From JADJSS01 sp964490845 (GTDB lineage Bacteria; Bacteroidota; Bacteroidia; Chitinophagales; JADIYW01): a stretch of DNA of 64,000 bases. A program made the position numbers and the translations under genes. The stretch is from positions 62,001-126,000 of the forward strand of contig CAZBED010000003.1 in NCBI GenBank assembly GCA_964490845.1, read 5' to 3'. Below the pieces are notes generated by a model. That model did not search any database and had not been told where the DNA came from. It worked only from the letters and a program-made list of their open reading frames with translations. Position 1 is the first letter of the stretch, and each line of letters opens with the position of its first letter. Shown one piece after another: positions 8,505 to 16,674 of the stretch.

Positions 8505-9818
8505 TTATTTCTTGTAGATTAAAATTCTCTCTTTGCTCATTGTATCTGAAAAATTATTTCTTCCAGGCATTCTTTTGCTTAATATATCTCTGTCTAAATC
8601 AGTAATTAAATTTACTCCTTTCGATCTCATTAATTCGGTTAGGATTAGATCGTTTTGAACCACTTTTTTATTTACATTCCTATTTCCAACTGTCCAAACT
8701 AAATAAGAATCCTCCTTCATTTTGATAAGCATATTGTCTATGCTTTTGTCCAAGTCATGAACAAATGTTGTAACCTTTTCTGCTTTTAACCTGTCTTCAT
8801 TATTAAATTGATTAATGAACTTCTTTAAAGTACGTGATTTTTTAAAAATTTTATTTTCAATATCCTCGATGCCTGTTGTCTTTAAACCACCTAAACTTTG
8901 CGAATCTATTTCTTGTGTTGATTTTAAATAGTCCATCGATATATCAGGACTAATATCAGAGACTGGAATCCATTGTAATAGTAAAAATGAAAACTGTCCA
9001 TAGGTAACCGTTGTATGGTTGTCACCATATGGCGGTGATGTCACAAGCAGATTGAATTTCTTTTTAGTGTTTATTTTAATGCTCGTATCCGCCCATTTTA
9101 CATCAGCATTCTTTATGTACTTACCATTTTTTATTAACTCTTTCTCTGTTAAGACAAATAAATAATCGATAATGTCTTTAATATTCTTCTTACCAACATT
9201 CTTGAAACAGTTTAATACTGATGTTTTCCTGCCTTGAATTTCTTCAATTGGTCGAGCGTGGAGCTTAAATGTAGAAGTTCTATCATTGCTAGTTAACCTA
9301 ATTACTTCAGCCATAACAACCCAAAAAAACTTTCTAATATTTAGATTAGTTTCTCTACAAATGCCTCTGTATATTTTACCTAAACCAACCTGCACTTCTG
9401 GAAGAAACCATTTATCTATTTTATCAAAAACAATTGGGATTTGGTTACTCTTATCTTTTTCAATAGAATTACTTATTCTTGCCATTGCATCAAGCAATTC
9501 TGCCTCGTTGTAATATGTTGTCTTAACTTGACTTAATAACAAGGATAATGGATTAATATCCTGCCCAAAAACATTCATACCAAATTTCATTCCTGTTACA
9601 AGGGTATTGGATGCCCCCATAAACGGATCTAATAATGAAATCTCACCAGATATTGCTTCAGAAACACTTTTAATAATTGGTTCTTGAACAGAAGGAACCA
9701 TCATAGCTGGATAATTCAATATGCTTCTGGCGAAGTCATTCCTAGAATAGTTTTCTCCATTCAGTATATCTGAACTAATAGACTTAATCTTTTTCTTTAT
9801 TCTTGTCTCTAATTTCAT
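8505..9818 (-). CDS. DNA methyltransferase of the TSPPY (N4-cytosine-like) type
   Basis: The 437-residue protein has an AdoMet-binding motif LLDPFMGASN (62-71) followed by the acidic GQDINPLS strand end (motif II), and a catalytic motif TSPPYG at 260-265. S/T-S-P-P-Y is typical of N4-cytosine methyltransferases, whereas N6-adenine enzymes usually have D/N-PPY, so base specificity is suggested but not proven. Order of motifs (I before IV with a long insert, about 190 residues) fits a beta-like class with a helical recognition part between. It is the promoter-proximal gene of the operon methyltransferase, dual-GHKL kinase, receiver protein. No recognisable endonuclease gene is adjacent, so its methylation may serve as a self mark for the downstream proteins (inference). 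Confidence 0.75.
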   Translation of the reverse strand: MKLETRIKKKIKSISSDILNGENYSRNDFARSILNYPAMMVPSVQEPIIKSVSEAISGEISLLDPFMGASNTLVTGMKFGMNVFGQDINPLSLLLSQVKTTYYNEAELLDAMARISNSIEKDKSNQIPIVFDKIDKWFLPEVQVGLGKIYRGICRETNLNIRKFFWVVMAEVIRLTSNDRTSTFKLHARPIEEIQGRKTSVLNCFKNVGKKNIKDIIDYLFVLTEKELIKNGKYIKNADVKWADTSIKINTKKKFNLLVTSPPYGDNHTTVTYGQFSFLLLQWIPVSDISPDISMDYLKSTQEIDSQSLGGLKTTGIEDIENKIFKKSRTLKKFINQFNNEDRLKAEKVTTFVHDLDKSIDNMLIKMKEDSYLVWTVGNRNVNKKVVQNDLILTELMRSKGVNLITDLDRDILSKRMPGRNNFSDTMSKERILIYKK

Positions 9819-10071
9819 TAACTGAAAAGTTTATTGGATTCTAGCAATGTTTGGATTTAATATCCTTAATTATAATACATTACTTCATGTCAAATTTAGA
9901 GAAACAAAATAGAAATGACAAATTTATAACGTTGTAAGATACATGAATCATCCGGCACGCCCTTTGCGATTTTTTGTTAAAGGGTTGTTAGCATGTATTT
10001 AAGAAGTTGTCAAGATGGTTCAGAAAATATTTCTTCTACGAATTTTCTACGAAAGGATTATCCAAAAATAA
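9819..10071. other. Gene-free gap between the island operon and the tRNA
   Basis: I see no protein gene here. It should hold the promoter of the methyltransferase operon (read leftwards), and it contains a direct repeat TTCTACGAA at 10034-10042 and 10044-10052. Base composition changes from AT-rich to mixed toward the tRNA, so the island boundary is probably inside or just right of this gap. Confidence 0.5.
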
Positions 10072-10098
10072 CAAAGCCCTTGACGGACAAGGGCTTTG
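10072..10098 (-). terminator. Terminator downstream of the tRNA gene
   Basis: Perfect 11-bp inverted repeat CAAAGCCCTTG / CAAGGGCTTTG with a 5-nt loop; reading the minus strand it is followed by TTATTTTTGG. It lies 13 bp past the tRNA 3' end and would end that transcript. Confidence 0.8.
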
Positions 10099-10111
10099 AG
10101 GCAGTAATTTG

Positions 10112-10185
10112 TGGTCCCGCATGGGCTCGAACCATGGACCCCCTGATTATGAGTCAGGTGCTCTAACCAGCTGAGCTACAAGACC
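10112..10185 (-). tRNA. tRNA with CAU anticodon (Ile-lysidine or elongator Met)
   Basis: The minus strand folds as a full cloverleaf of 74 nt without encoded CCA: acceptor arms GGTCTTG / CGGGACC (with G-T pairs), D-arm GCTC..GAGC with AGCTGGTTA loop, anticodon stem CCTGA / TCAGG around loop CTCATAA, T-arm CATGG TTCGAGC CCATG, discriminator A. The anticodon is CAT (complement of 10149-10151). A CAU anticodon can be methionine or the lysidine-modified isoleucine tRNA; the sequence alone does not settle which. Its 3' end faces the AT-rich island, the usual geometry when an element integrates at a tRNA. Confidence 0.9.
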
Positions 10186-10262
10186 GATGAATCAATGATT
10201 CATAAATTTGGAGTGCAAATGTACATTATTAGTTGGAATTTTAAAAACCTGCCGCCAATTTT

Positions 10263-11381
10263 CTAAAAATCGTATATCGTCGCCAGCACGGTCTCTCCCA
10301 CCGCCTGCAAGGTGTTTTTATCAATAATGTTCATGTTGTCATCATGCGTATGCCAGTGTTTGGGAAATCCGCTGCGCGTTTGGTAGGTTCTGTTGATGAT
10401 ATCAATCGTCGGAATATTCATGAGCTGGTTGATGTAGAAATGATCGTCAATAATCTGGTCAGTCATTTCTTTTACAAAAAAGCTGCCGTAACCTAAGGAC
10501 CCTGCGTTCTTCCATACCTGTTTCATAAATGCCGGCGCATATTGCATCGACACACCTTCGTAGGTAAAAGTGGCCCCTCTGGCACCGACCATATCCAACA
10601 AAATACCGTTCTCCGCCCTGTAATTCGGCACATGCGGATTTTTACACCAATATTGTGTTCCGAGGCAATAAAAGTCGCCTTGTTTTTGGTCAAAATCATA
10701 TTCCGGCTGGCCATAATCCTCCACATCCAGGTACACCAGGTCCACTCCGATTTCCGGATTTTTTTGGTGCAGCTGACGGGCAATCTCCAGCAAAACAGCA
10801 GAACCGCTGGCGCCGTCATCCGCCGCCAATATCGGCTTTCCCACGGCGCTGTCGTCTTGGTCGGCAAAAGGACGTGCATCCCAATGTGTGCAAATCAGCA
10901 ATCGTCTCTTCACCTCCGGATTATAGGAAGCGATAACATTGATGCACGGTACGGATTTGCCATTATATACTACTACTTTGGTTTTTTGTACAATAACAGC
11001 TGCACCATAAGCATTTAATTTTTGCTCGAAATAAGACGCGCATTTTTGTTGCGCTGATGTACCCGGAACACGGGGGCCGAAATCAACCTGCTGCTGAATA
11101 AAGTGGTAGGCTGAGTCAGAAGAAAATGCAGGTTTGATTATCTTGTTTTCTTCTGTGTTCTCTGTGGCTTGACTATTCTCCTGATTATGCTTGCAAGCAG
11201 AAAAGCTGATTATCAGTGCGAATATTAACCCACACCCCTGTCTGCCGACAGGCAGGCTTAATCCCCTCCGGGGAGGGGAAACAGCAAATGCAACTCGTTT
11301 TCGGAACTCCGATATTGTTGTTCGTTCTGATTTCGGGAACAGCAAACCACGAATTATGAACTGCGGACTAATTGACTTCAT
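10263..11381 (-). CDS. M28-family zinc peptidase / glutaminyl-cyclase-like lipoprotein
   Basis: The mature part has THWDARPFADQD, then ADDGASGSAVLLEIAR (zinc-bridging Asp), VYLDVEDYG (catalytic acid and zinc ligand) and HWHTHDDN near the C-terminus (zinc His), the arrangement of M28 aminopeptidases and glutaminyl-peptide cyclotransferases. A hydrophobic stretch ending in the lipobox FSAC makes it a probable envelope lipoprotein. The start is odd: the codons before the signal peptide fall in a dispersed palindromic repeat (11226-11320), which encodes PPRRG and LPVGRQG. ATG 11381 is given because it overlaps the cysS stop by 14 bp and is in frame, but it adds about 48 residues before the signal sequence. 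The original start may have been lost or displaced by the repeat insertion. Confidence 0.75.
   Translation of the reverse strand: MKSISPQFIIRGLLFPKSERTTISEFRKRVAFAVSPPRRGLSLPVGRQGCGLIFALIISFSACKHNQENSQATENTEENKIIKPAFSSDSAYHFIQQQVDFGPRVPGTSAQQKCASYFEQKLNAYGAAVIVQKTKVVVYNGKSVPCINVIASYNPEVKRRLLICTHWDARPFADQDDSAVGKPILAADDGASGSAVLLEIARQLHQKNPEIGVDLVYLDVEDYGQPEYDFDQKQGDFYCLGTQYWCKNPHVPNYRAENGILLDMVGARGATFTYEGVSMQYAPAFMKQVWKNAGSLGYGSFFVKEMTDQIIDDHFYINQLMNIPTIDIINRTYQTRSGFPKHWHTHDDNMNIIDKNTLQAVGETVLATIYDF
11226..11320. repeat. GC-rich palindromic repeat copy inside the 5' end of the M28 gene
   Basis: This segment holds CACCCC, a palindrome-like CTGTCTGCCGACAGGCAGG, then TTAATCCCCTCCGGGGAGGGG followed by AAACAGCAAATGCAACTCG. 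The same elements in the same order occur at 53727-53892 and 53931-54094 (CCCTCCTCAAGGAGGGAGACCGCAAGTGCAATTCATTTCG broken at similar points). It is a dispersed intergenic-type repeat of Bacteroidota, here read through in frame. Confidence 0.7.
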
Positions 11382-12864
11382 AAGTAGTCCCCTCCTTGCT
11401 GTCTTTGATAACAATTCCTGCTTCTTTCAGCGCATCCCGGATTTTGTCAGAAGTAGGCCAGTCTTTGTTGTCACGGGATTGTTTGCGGATGTCTATCACC
11501 AACTGCATGACTTTGTCAAGCGCATCATTATTACGATTACCGGCCGCGGTATCATCCTGCAAACCCAGCACATCGAACAGGTAAGCGTTATAGGCCGATT
11601 GCAATAAGTGATACGTTTCCTCAGAAATCATGTGTGCATTTTTGCCGTCATTATAGAAAACATTAATATGGGATGCTAATTCATACAATACGGAAATTAG
11701 TTTTGCAGAATTAAAGTCATCATCCATGCAATCCTTACAAAGTTCACATTGCTTCTTAACAGACGAATCTATATCGGTATCTATATTGATATTCTCCTGC
11801 TTTAATTCCTTCAAATATTTTGCAGCATTCAGCAATTTGCGCAATCCTTTTTCCGCATCTTGTAATCCTTTTATCGTAATATCCAGTTCGGAAGAGTAAT
11901 GCGACTGCATAAAAAGGAACCGCACCGTCATCGCAGAGTACGGCTTATCCAGCAAAGGATGGTCGCCGGTGATGAATTGCATAGGAAGTATAGAATTTCC
12001 TAAAGATTTGCTCATCTTTTGTCCGTTAAAGTTGAGCATATTGGTATGCATCCAATAGCGTACCGGTTCGTTGCCGCAGGCGCCTACGTTCTGTGCTATC
12101 TCGCATTCGTGGTGCGGAAATTTTAAATCCATCCCGCCGGCGTGTATATCAAATTGTTTGCCGAGATATTTGGTACTCATCACGGAACATTCCAGATGCC
12201 AGCCCGGAAAACCGCTGCCCCAGGGGGAACTCCACTGCATGATGTGTTCCGGCGAAGCTTTCTTCCACAACGCGAAATCTATCGGGTTACGCTTCTCATC
12301 CTGCCCGTCCAGGTCGCGGTAGCCTGCCACCAGTTCATCGATATTCCTGCCGGACAACTTTCCGTAGTTATTGCCTTTTGCATTGTAGGAGTTCACGTCA
12401 AAGTACACGCTGCCATTGGATTCGTAGGCCACGCCGTTGTTAATCAACTGCTGCGCCATTTCTATCTGCTCCACAATATGACCGGTGGCAGTGGGTTCTA
12501 TGGTGGGAGGTAAAATATTAAACAATCGGCATACTTCGTGAAAACCAACGGTATATTTCTGCACGATTTCCATCGGCTCCAGCTTCTCGAGTTTTGCCTG
12601 GTCTTCCATTCGATTTTTGCCTTCACCCGCTTCATTCGTTAAATGCCCGGCATCCGTGATATTGCGTACATAACGCACTTTATAACCCAAAAATTTCAGG
12701 TAGCGATAGACCAAATCAAACGAAATAAATGTTCGTGTATTGCCCAAATGTACATCCGAGTAAACGGTAGGGCCGCAACAATACAATCCTACATAAGGCG
12801 GATTAATCGGCTCGAATTTCTCTTTCTGTCGGGAAAGGGTGTTGTAAATGGTTAAATCAGACAT
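11368..12864 (-). CDS. cysS: Cysteinyl-tRNA synthetase
   Basis: Class I aminoacyl-tRNA synthetase that charges tRNA-Cys. It shows the N-terminal CysRS signature YCCGPTVYSDVHLGN (HIGH equivalent HLGN, with the zinc-binding Cys), the zinc-site segment GWHLECSVMS with HHECEIAQ, and the activation loop KMSKSLGN. Length of about 498 residues is normal. The start ATG 12864 (MSDLTIYN) is chosen over an upstream in-frame ATG because a TACCTTTG promoter box sits only 4 bp before it, so an upstream start would lie ahead of the promoter. The 3' end overlaps the proposed M28 start by 14 bp, so the two may be co-transcribed. Confidence 0.95.
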   Translation of the reverse strand: MSDLTIYNTLSRQKEKFEPINPPYVGLYCCGPTVYSDVHLGNTRTFISFDLVYRYLKFLGYKVRYVRNITDAGHLTNEAGEGKNRMEDQAKLEKLEPMEIVQKYTVGFHEVCRLFNILPPTIEPTATGHIVEQIEMAQQLINNGVAYESNGSVYFDVNSYNAKGNNYGKLSGRNIDELVAGYRDLDGQDEKRNPIDFALWKKASPEHIMQWSSPWGSGFPGWHLECSVMSTKYLGKQFDIHAGGMDLKFPHHECEIAQNVGACGNEPVRYWMHTNMLNFNGQKMSKSLGNSILPMQFITGDHPLLDKPYSAMTVRFLFMQSHYSSELDITIKGLQDAEKGLRKLLNAAKYLKELKQENINIDTDIDSSVKKQCELCKDCMDDDFNSAKLISVLYELASHINVFYNDGKNAHMISEETYHLLQSAYNAYLFDVLGLQDDTAAGNRNNDALDKVMQLVIDIRKQSRDNKDWPTSDKIRDALKEAGIVIKDSKEGTTYEVN

Positions 12865-12868
12865 AGCG

Positions 12869-12876
12869 CAAAGGTA
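12869..12876 (-). promoter_or_regulatory. -7 promoter box TACCTTTG of cysS
   Basis: On the minus strand TACCTTTG matches the Bacteroidota -7 consensus TAnnTTTG and ends 4 nt before the cysS ATG, so transcription would begin at or very near the start codon (near-leaderless mRNA). Confidence 0.6.
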
Positions 12877-12883
12877 GAAATTA

Positions 12884-12911
12884 GTAGTGAGTAGTGAGTA
12901 GTGAGTAGTGA
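12884..12911. repeat. Four tandem copies of a 7-bp unit GTAGTGA
   Basis: Exact (GTAGTGA)x4 between ruvC and cysS, upstream of the cysS promoter box. Copy number of such units can change by slippage, so it could vary between strains and might alter cysS expression (inference). Confidence 0.85.
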
Positions 12912-12994
12912 GATTTTTTATATACGCATTACCTCCTTTCATCATCCTCTTCACAAGGAGACACCTGGTTCAGATAATCATCTAAATCCGTGTT

Positions 12995-13555
12995 CTATTT
13001 CACTCGTTTCGGATTGTCTTTCGCAAAGGCTTCCCAGCCTGAATATTTTTTGCCGCCTGCTGGTACACCACGCATCGAGAAATGATGGCACACTGCCACG
13101 GCCAGTCCATCGGTGGCATCGAGCTGTTTAGGCAACACATCGGTCTTCAGGATATGTCCCAGCATGGCGGCCACCTGCTCCTTGGCGGCATTCCCGTTGC
13201 CGGTAATACTCTGCTTCACCTTCTTTGGCGAATACTCCTGCACGGGAATTTTCTGGGAAAGCGCAGCCGCAATGGCCATGCCCTGCGCGCGCCCGAGCTT
13301 CAGCATCGACTGTACGTTTTTTCCAAAGAAAGGCGCTTCAATGGCCAGTATGTTGGGTTTGTAGGCCAGTATGATTTCCAGCAAGCGGTCGTAAATACAT
13401 TGCAGCCGGTCGTAATGGTCGTCAAATTTCTCGGTATGGATGCTGCCGATTGCCAGCAGTTCCATCGTATTCCCGTCGGACAGAACAATTCCATATCCGG
13501 TTACCATAGTCCCTGGGTCAACTCCTAAAATGATGTTTTTTTTTGCATTCGGCAC
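12995..13555 (-). CDS. ruvC: Holliday junction resolvase RuvC
   Basis: Endonuclease that resolves Holliday junctions together with RuvAB. The fold-defining acidic residues are present: D in GVDPGT near the N-terminus, E in LAIEAPFF, and the C-terminal pair in LDATDGLAVAVCHH. Length of 186 residues is slightly above the usual because of a basic tail (WEAFAKDNPKRVK). It lies on the same strand as cysS, about 130 bp upstream of it, with its own weak TATTTTTA box near the start. The neighbouring plus-strand gene is divergent. Confidence 0.95.
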   Translation of the reverse strand: MPNAKKNIILGVDPGTMVTGYGIVLSDGNTMELLAIGSIHTEKFDDHYDRLQCIYDRLLEIILAYKPNILAIEAPFFGKNVQSMLKLGRAQGMAIAAALSQKIPVQEYSPKKVKQSITGNGNAAKEQVAAMLGHILKTDVLPKQLDATDGLAVAVCHHFSMRGVPAGGKKYSGWEAFAKDNPKRVK

Positions 13556-13623
13556 GCTGTAAAAATAGCAGTTCGCCGATAGTAATCCGCATCGAGTTAT
13601 GAATTAATGTGCAAAAAAGCGAT

Positions 13624-13631
13624 TATATTTG
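13624..13631 (+). promoter_or_regulatory. -7 promoter box TATATTTG
   Basis: Matches TAnnTTTG and lies 11 bp before ATG 13643, supporting that codon as the start of the downstream membrane protein instead of the in-frame ATG at 13607, which is upstream of the box. Confidence 0.5.
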
Positions 13632-13642
13632 ACGACCTGCAA

Positions 13643-14611
13643 ATGAAAAGCCTTTTTCAAAATAAACTGCTGAACACCTTTATCCGGATATTGATATTCG
13701 GAGGATTAATGCTCGTTTTATACAAACAATTATTCGGTAACGAAAAGATTGATATCGCTTACGAACACTTCCTGATCAATTTTCACGGGAATTACCTGGT
13801 GCTATTATGTGTAATACTGTTGATGATGGCCAACTGGGGTATTGAAAGTATTAAATGGAAATTACTGATAGACAAACTGCACCCCATTTCATGGATGGAT
13901 GCGGCGGAAGGAATCTTATTCGGCGTCACCTTTTCCCTGTTCACACCGAGCCGTATCGGAGAATTCGGCGGCAGGGTATTTGCGCTGAATACGGAACGCA
14001 AAGAAGCTATAGTTTCCACCATTTTGGGCAGTTTGGCACAGATAGTGGTCAATCTTTCCATAGGCGCTTTAGGATTGCTGTTATATGCCGTTTTCTTTGA
14101 AAACATCGACTCATATCTGCTTTTCGCATTTGTTTTTATCTACTTACTGATGGCGGCGGCAGTACACTTCTGCTTTTACAATGTGGATGTAGTCAGCAAC
14201 AAATTTTCCAATTTCCCGTTTTTAAAAAAAGCCTATAAATACATCCACATTATTGATTTGTACAGCAACAAAGATTTCCTCAGACTGGAAGTATTATCCC
14301 TCATCCGATATGGAATTTATTGTCTCCAGTTTGTATTACTGCTGAAATTCTTCGGGTTCCGGATTCCGGTGGGTACAGCCATGGTGCTGGTTGCAGCCAT
14401 CTTTTTTGTGCAGACCATCAATCCGGTCAATATCGCGTTGATAGACTTCGGATTCAGAGGCAATGTGGCGGCTTATTTCCTGTCAGGATTTACAGACAAC
14501 CCCATTGCCATTATCGCGACCACCGTCACCCTGTGGTTTATCAACCTGATTATCCCGGCCATAGTAGGTGGAGTTTCTGCCTTGCGTTTCAAGTTTTTTA
14601 ACGAGGAATAA
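13643..14611 (+). CDS. Lysylphosphatidylglycerol-synthase-like membrane protein (flippase-like domain)
   Basis: An integral membrane protein with about eight hydrophobic segments. The motif block NWGIESIKWKLLI, then TPSRIGEFGGRVFAL, and the C-terminal NPVNIALIDFGFRGNVAAYF match the UPF0104/LPG_synthase_TM family, whose members include the flippase half of MprF and many standalone proteins in Bacteroidota. The substrate is not known for standalone members. Start ATG 13643 is preferred because of the promoter box before it; ATG 13607 would add 12 residues. It is followed after 37 bp by the peptide transporter, which has its own TATCTTTC box, so the two are probably separate units. Confidence 0.75.
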   Translation: MKSLFQNKLLNTFIRILIFGGLMLVLYKQLFGNEKIDIAYEHFLINFHGNYLVLLCVILLMMANWGIESIKWKLLIDKLHPISWMDAAEGILFGVTFSLFTPSRIGEFGGRVFALNTERKEAIVSTILGSLAQIVVNLSIGALGLLLYAVFFENIDSYLLFAFVFIYLLMAAAVHFCFYNVDVVSNKFSNFPFLKKAYKYIHIIDLYSNKDFLRLEVLSLIRYGIYCLQFVLLLKFFGFRIPVGTAMVLVAAIFFVQTINPVNIALIDFGFRGNVAAYFLSGFTDNPIAIIATTVTLWFINLIIPAIVGGVSALRFKFFNEE

Positions 14612-14648
14612 TGCAAACTTTTGTATCTTTCGACTGTAAATCAACATA

Positions 14649-16166
14649 ATGTCAAATACAGCTACCTTACTCGACGATGATTTGTCCAACAAAGCACTAT
14701 CTTCTGAAACATATATTGCCGATAGCGTTGAAGGCCATCCAAAACAATTAGCCCTTCTATTTTTTACAGAAATGTGGGAGCGTTTTTCCTTTTACGGTAT
14801 GCGTGCCTTGCTGGTATTATTCATGGTACATCAACTGCACTACGAGGATGCGAAAGCCAATCTGATATACGGAACTTACACCGCTTTAGTCTATCTGATG
14901 CCTTTGTTCGGAGGCATTGCTGCGGACAAATTTATCGGCTACCGTAAAGCCATCGTTTTAGGCGGTGCCTTAATGGCTGCAGGCCACCTCATCCTGGCCA
15001 TTCCTTCCGAATGGTCTTTTTTCGCCGGTATGGCCTTTTTGATTTCTGGCAATGGTTTTTTTAAACCGAATATTTCCACAATGGTAGGCAGGTTGTACCG
15101 TCCGGGTGATGGCCGAAGAGACGGGGCATTTTCCATCTTTTACATGGGTGTCAATCTGGGAGCCGCTATTGGCGGTTTAATTTGCGGCTATGTTGGTCAA
15201 AGTATCAACTGGCATTATGGCTTCGGGTTAGCCGGTATTTTTATGATAATTGGCTTAATAACATTTATGGTTGGCAAAAAATCTTTAGGTGAAATCGGGC
15301 TTACTCCTAAAGAAGAAACGGGGAAAGATGTAGACATGACAAAACAGTTGATGGTACTAGGTGCTTCACTGGCAATCATACCGGTCTTCATTTTATTGTT
15401 TAACAACTACACCGTGATGAGCAAGATTATGTTCCCGGTTTGTATTACAGCAACTGTGGGTATGGTATTCATCGCATTTCAACAGGAAAAGGAGGCTCGT
15501 GATAAAATGCTAACCGCTATCGTATTGGTGGCGTTTTCCGTATTGTTCTGGGCATTTTATGAGCAGGGCGGCGGTTCGTTAAACCTGTATACAGAACGCA
15601 ACGTCAACACCTTTGGCATGCCGGCGGCAGCCATCAATAATTTTATCAATCCATTCTACATCATACTGCTGAGTTTCCCATTTGCGTGGATGTGGCTGGC
15701 ATTATCCAAAAGAGACAAAGAACCATCTACGCCTATGAAATTTTCGCTGTCGTTCTTTCAGTTAGGGCTCGGATTTTTTCTGTTCGTAGTCGGCGCGAAA
15801 CTGGCTTTAAACGGACAAGTTGGATTTTTCTGGTATGCCTTGGGTTACCTGCTGCTGACGACCGGAGAATTATGTATCTCCCCGATAGGATTGTCGATGA
15901 TTACCAAACTATCCCCGACCAAATACACAGGTATGATGATGGGATTCTGGTTTCTGGCATCCGCGCTTGGGCAGCATCTGGCTGGCTGGATTGGCACCCT
16001 GATGGCGATTCCGTCGGAAGGTGGTGCAACCACCGTTTCCGCTATGGAGTCCCTTGGAATTTACAGTGGCGTATTTATGAAGATATTTTATATATCCGTA
16101 GCCGGCGGATTGATTATATTGATATTGGTACCTATCCTGAAACGCTGGTCACACGATGTAAAATAA
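14649..16166 (+). CDS. POT/PTR-family proton-coupled peptide transporter
   Basis: A 505-residue major-facilitator protein with 12-14 hydrophobic segments. The N-terminal LLFFTEMWERFSFYGMRALLVLF is the POT family signature (E-x-x-E/W-R-F-x-Y-Y/YG type), and NPFYIILLSFPFAW plus GELCISPIGLSMITKLSP in the C-terminal half are also family features. It imports di- and tripeptides using the proton gradient. A hydrophilic N-terminal tail of about 25 residues precedes the first helix. A TATCTTTC box about 20 bp before the ATG may be its promoter. Confidence 0.9.
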   Translation: MSNTATLLDDDLSNKALSSETYIADSVEGHPKQLALLFFTEMWERFSFYGMRALLVLFMVHQLHYEDAKANLIYGTYTALVYLMPLFGGIAADKFIGYRKAIVLGGALMAAGHLILAIPSEWSFFAGMAFLISGNGFFKPNISTMVGRLYRPGDGRRDGAFSIFYMGVNLGAAIGGLICGYVGQSINWHYGFGLAGIFMIIGLITFMVGKKSLGEIGLTPKEETGKDVDMTKQLMVLGASLAIIPVFILLFNNYTVMSKIMFPVCITATVGMVFIAFQQEKEARDKMLTAIVLVAFSVLFWAFYEQGGGSLNLYTERNVNTFGMPAAAINNFINPFYIILLSFPFAWMWLALSKRDKEPSTPMKFSLSFFQLGLGFFLFVVGAKLALNGQVGFFWYALGYLLLTTGELCISPIGLSMITKLSPTKYTGMMMGFWFLASALGQHLAGWIGTLMAIPSEGGATTVSAMESLGIYSGVFMKIFYISVAGGLIILILVPILKRWSHDVK

Positions 16167-16212
16167 CCTGTTGAATTGAACTAAAAATTGGATTTTTTCG
16201 TTATCTAAAGAC

Positions 16213-16674
16213 ATGAGAGGAAAGTTTTTTACCATTATTGGGATTGTTTTAATCTTTGGATATTTCATCATGGAATCCTTTAAGGATCCGTCTGACCCTA
16301 CACAAGTGGTCATGGTGGGAAACGATACTCTGGGTAGAGACTGGGGCGCTCAGGCTGATGCTAGAGACAGGGAAATAGCCCTTCAGAATGGTACATTGGT
16401 GGAAGAATCGGGTAATCAGGAAAACAGCGGTCCCGCCAATCATATGGAAAACTCCAATGCACTGATTAGTGAGAAAGAAGACCCATATACCAGAAATAAG
16501 ATAAATACAAACAACTATTCTACGGTGGAGAGTGGCGACGGCAGGGAGGTAATTACCAGTGATAATTCACAATTGCAGGGCAACAGCAGTGATAACTATA
16601 ATTATCTGTCCAGAAGACAAATTGAAAGAGGGGAATCCAAAATGGAAGAACCTACTATGATTACGAGGGAATGA
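16213..16674 (+). CDS. Unknown single-pass membrane protein with a long polar tail
   Basis: The 153-residue product has one N-terminal hydrophobic helix (about residues 4-20) and then a low-complexity polar region rich in Asn, Ser, Glu and Asp with no family I recognise. The hydrophobic helix followed directly by KDPSDPTQ suggests a membrane anchor with the tail outside the cytoplasm. Its stop codon overlaps the start of the L,D-transpeptidase gene (ATGA at 16671-16674), so the two are translationally coupled and probably act together in the envelope, perhaps as an anchor or partner for cell-wall cross-linking (inference). Confidence 0.65.
   Translation: MRGKFFTIIGIVLIFGYFIMESFKDPSDPTQVVMVGNDTLGRDWGAQADARDREIALQNGTLVEESGNQENSGPANHMENSNALISEKEDPYTRNKINTNNYSTVESGDGREVITSDNSQLQGNSSDNYNYLSRRQIERGESKMEEPTMITRE

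Noticed and set aside
10542..11018. Plus-strand frames of 93-158 codons opposite the M28 gene
   Set aside because: Mirror frames of a real gene with clear zinc-peptidase motifs; no own features.
11191..11607. 138-codon plus-strand frame over the repeat and cysS end
   Set aside because: Consists of repeat sequence plus the antisense of cysS; no evidence of a gene.
12071..12513. Plus-strand frames inside cysS
   Set aside because: Shadows of cysS.
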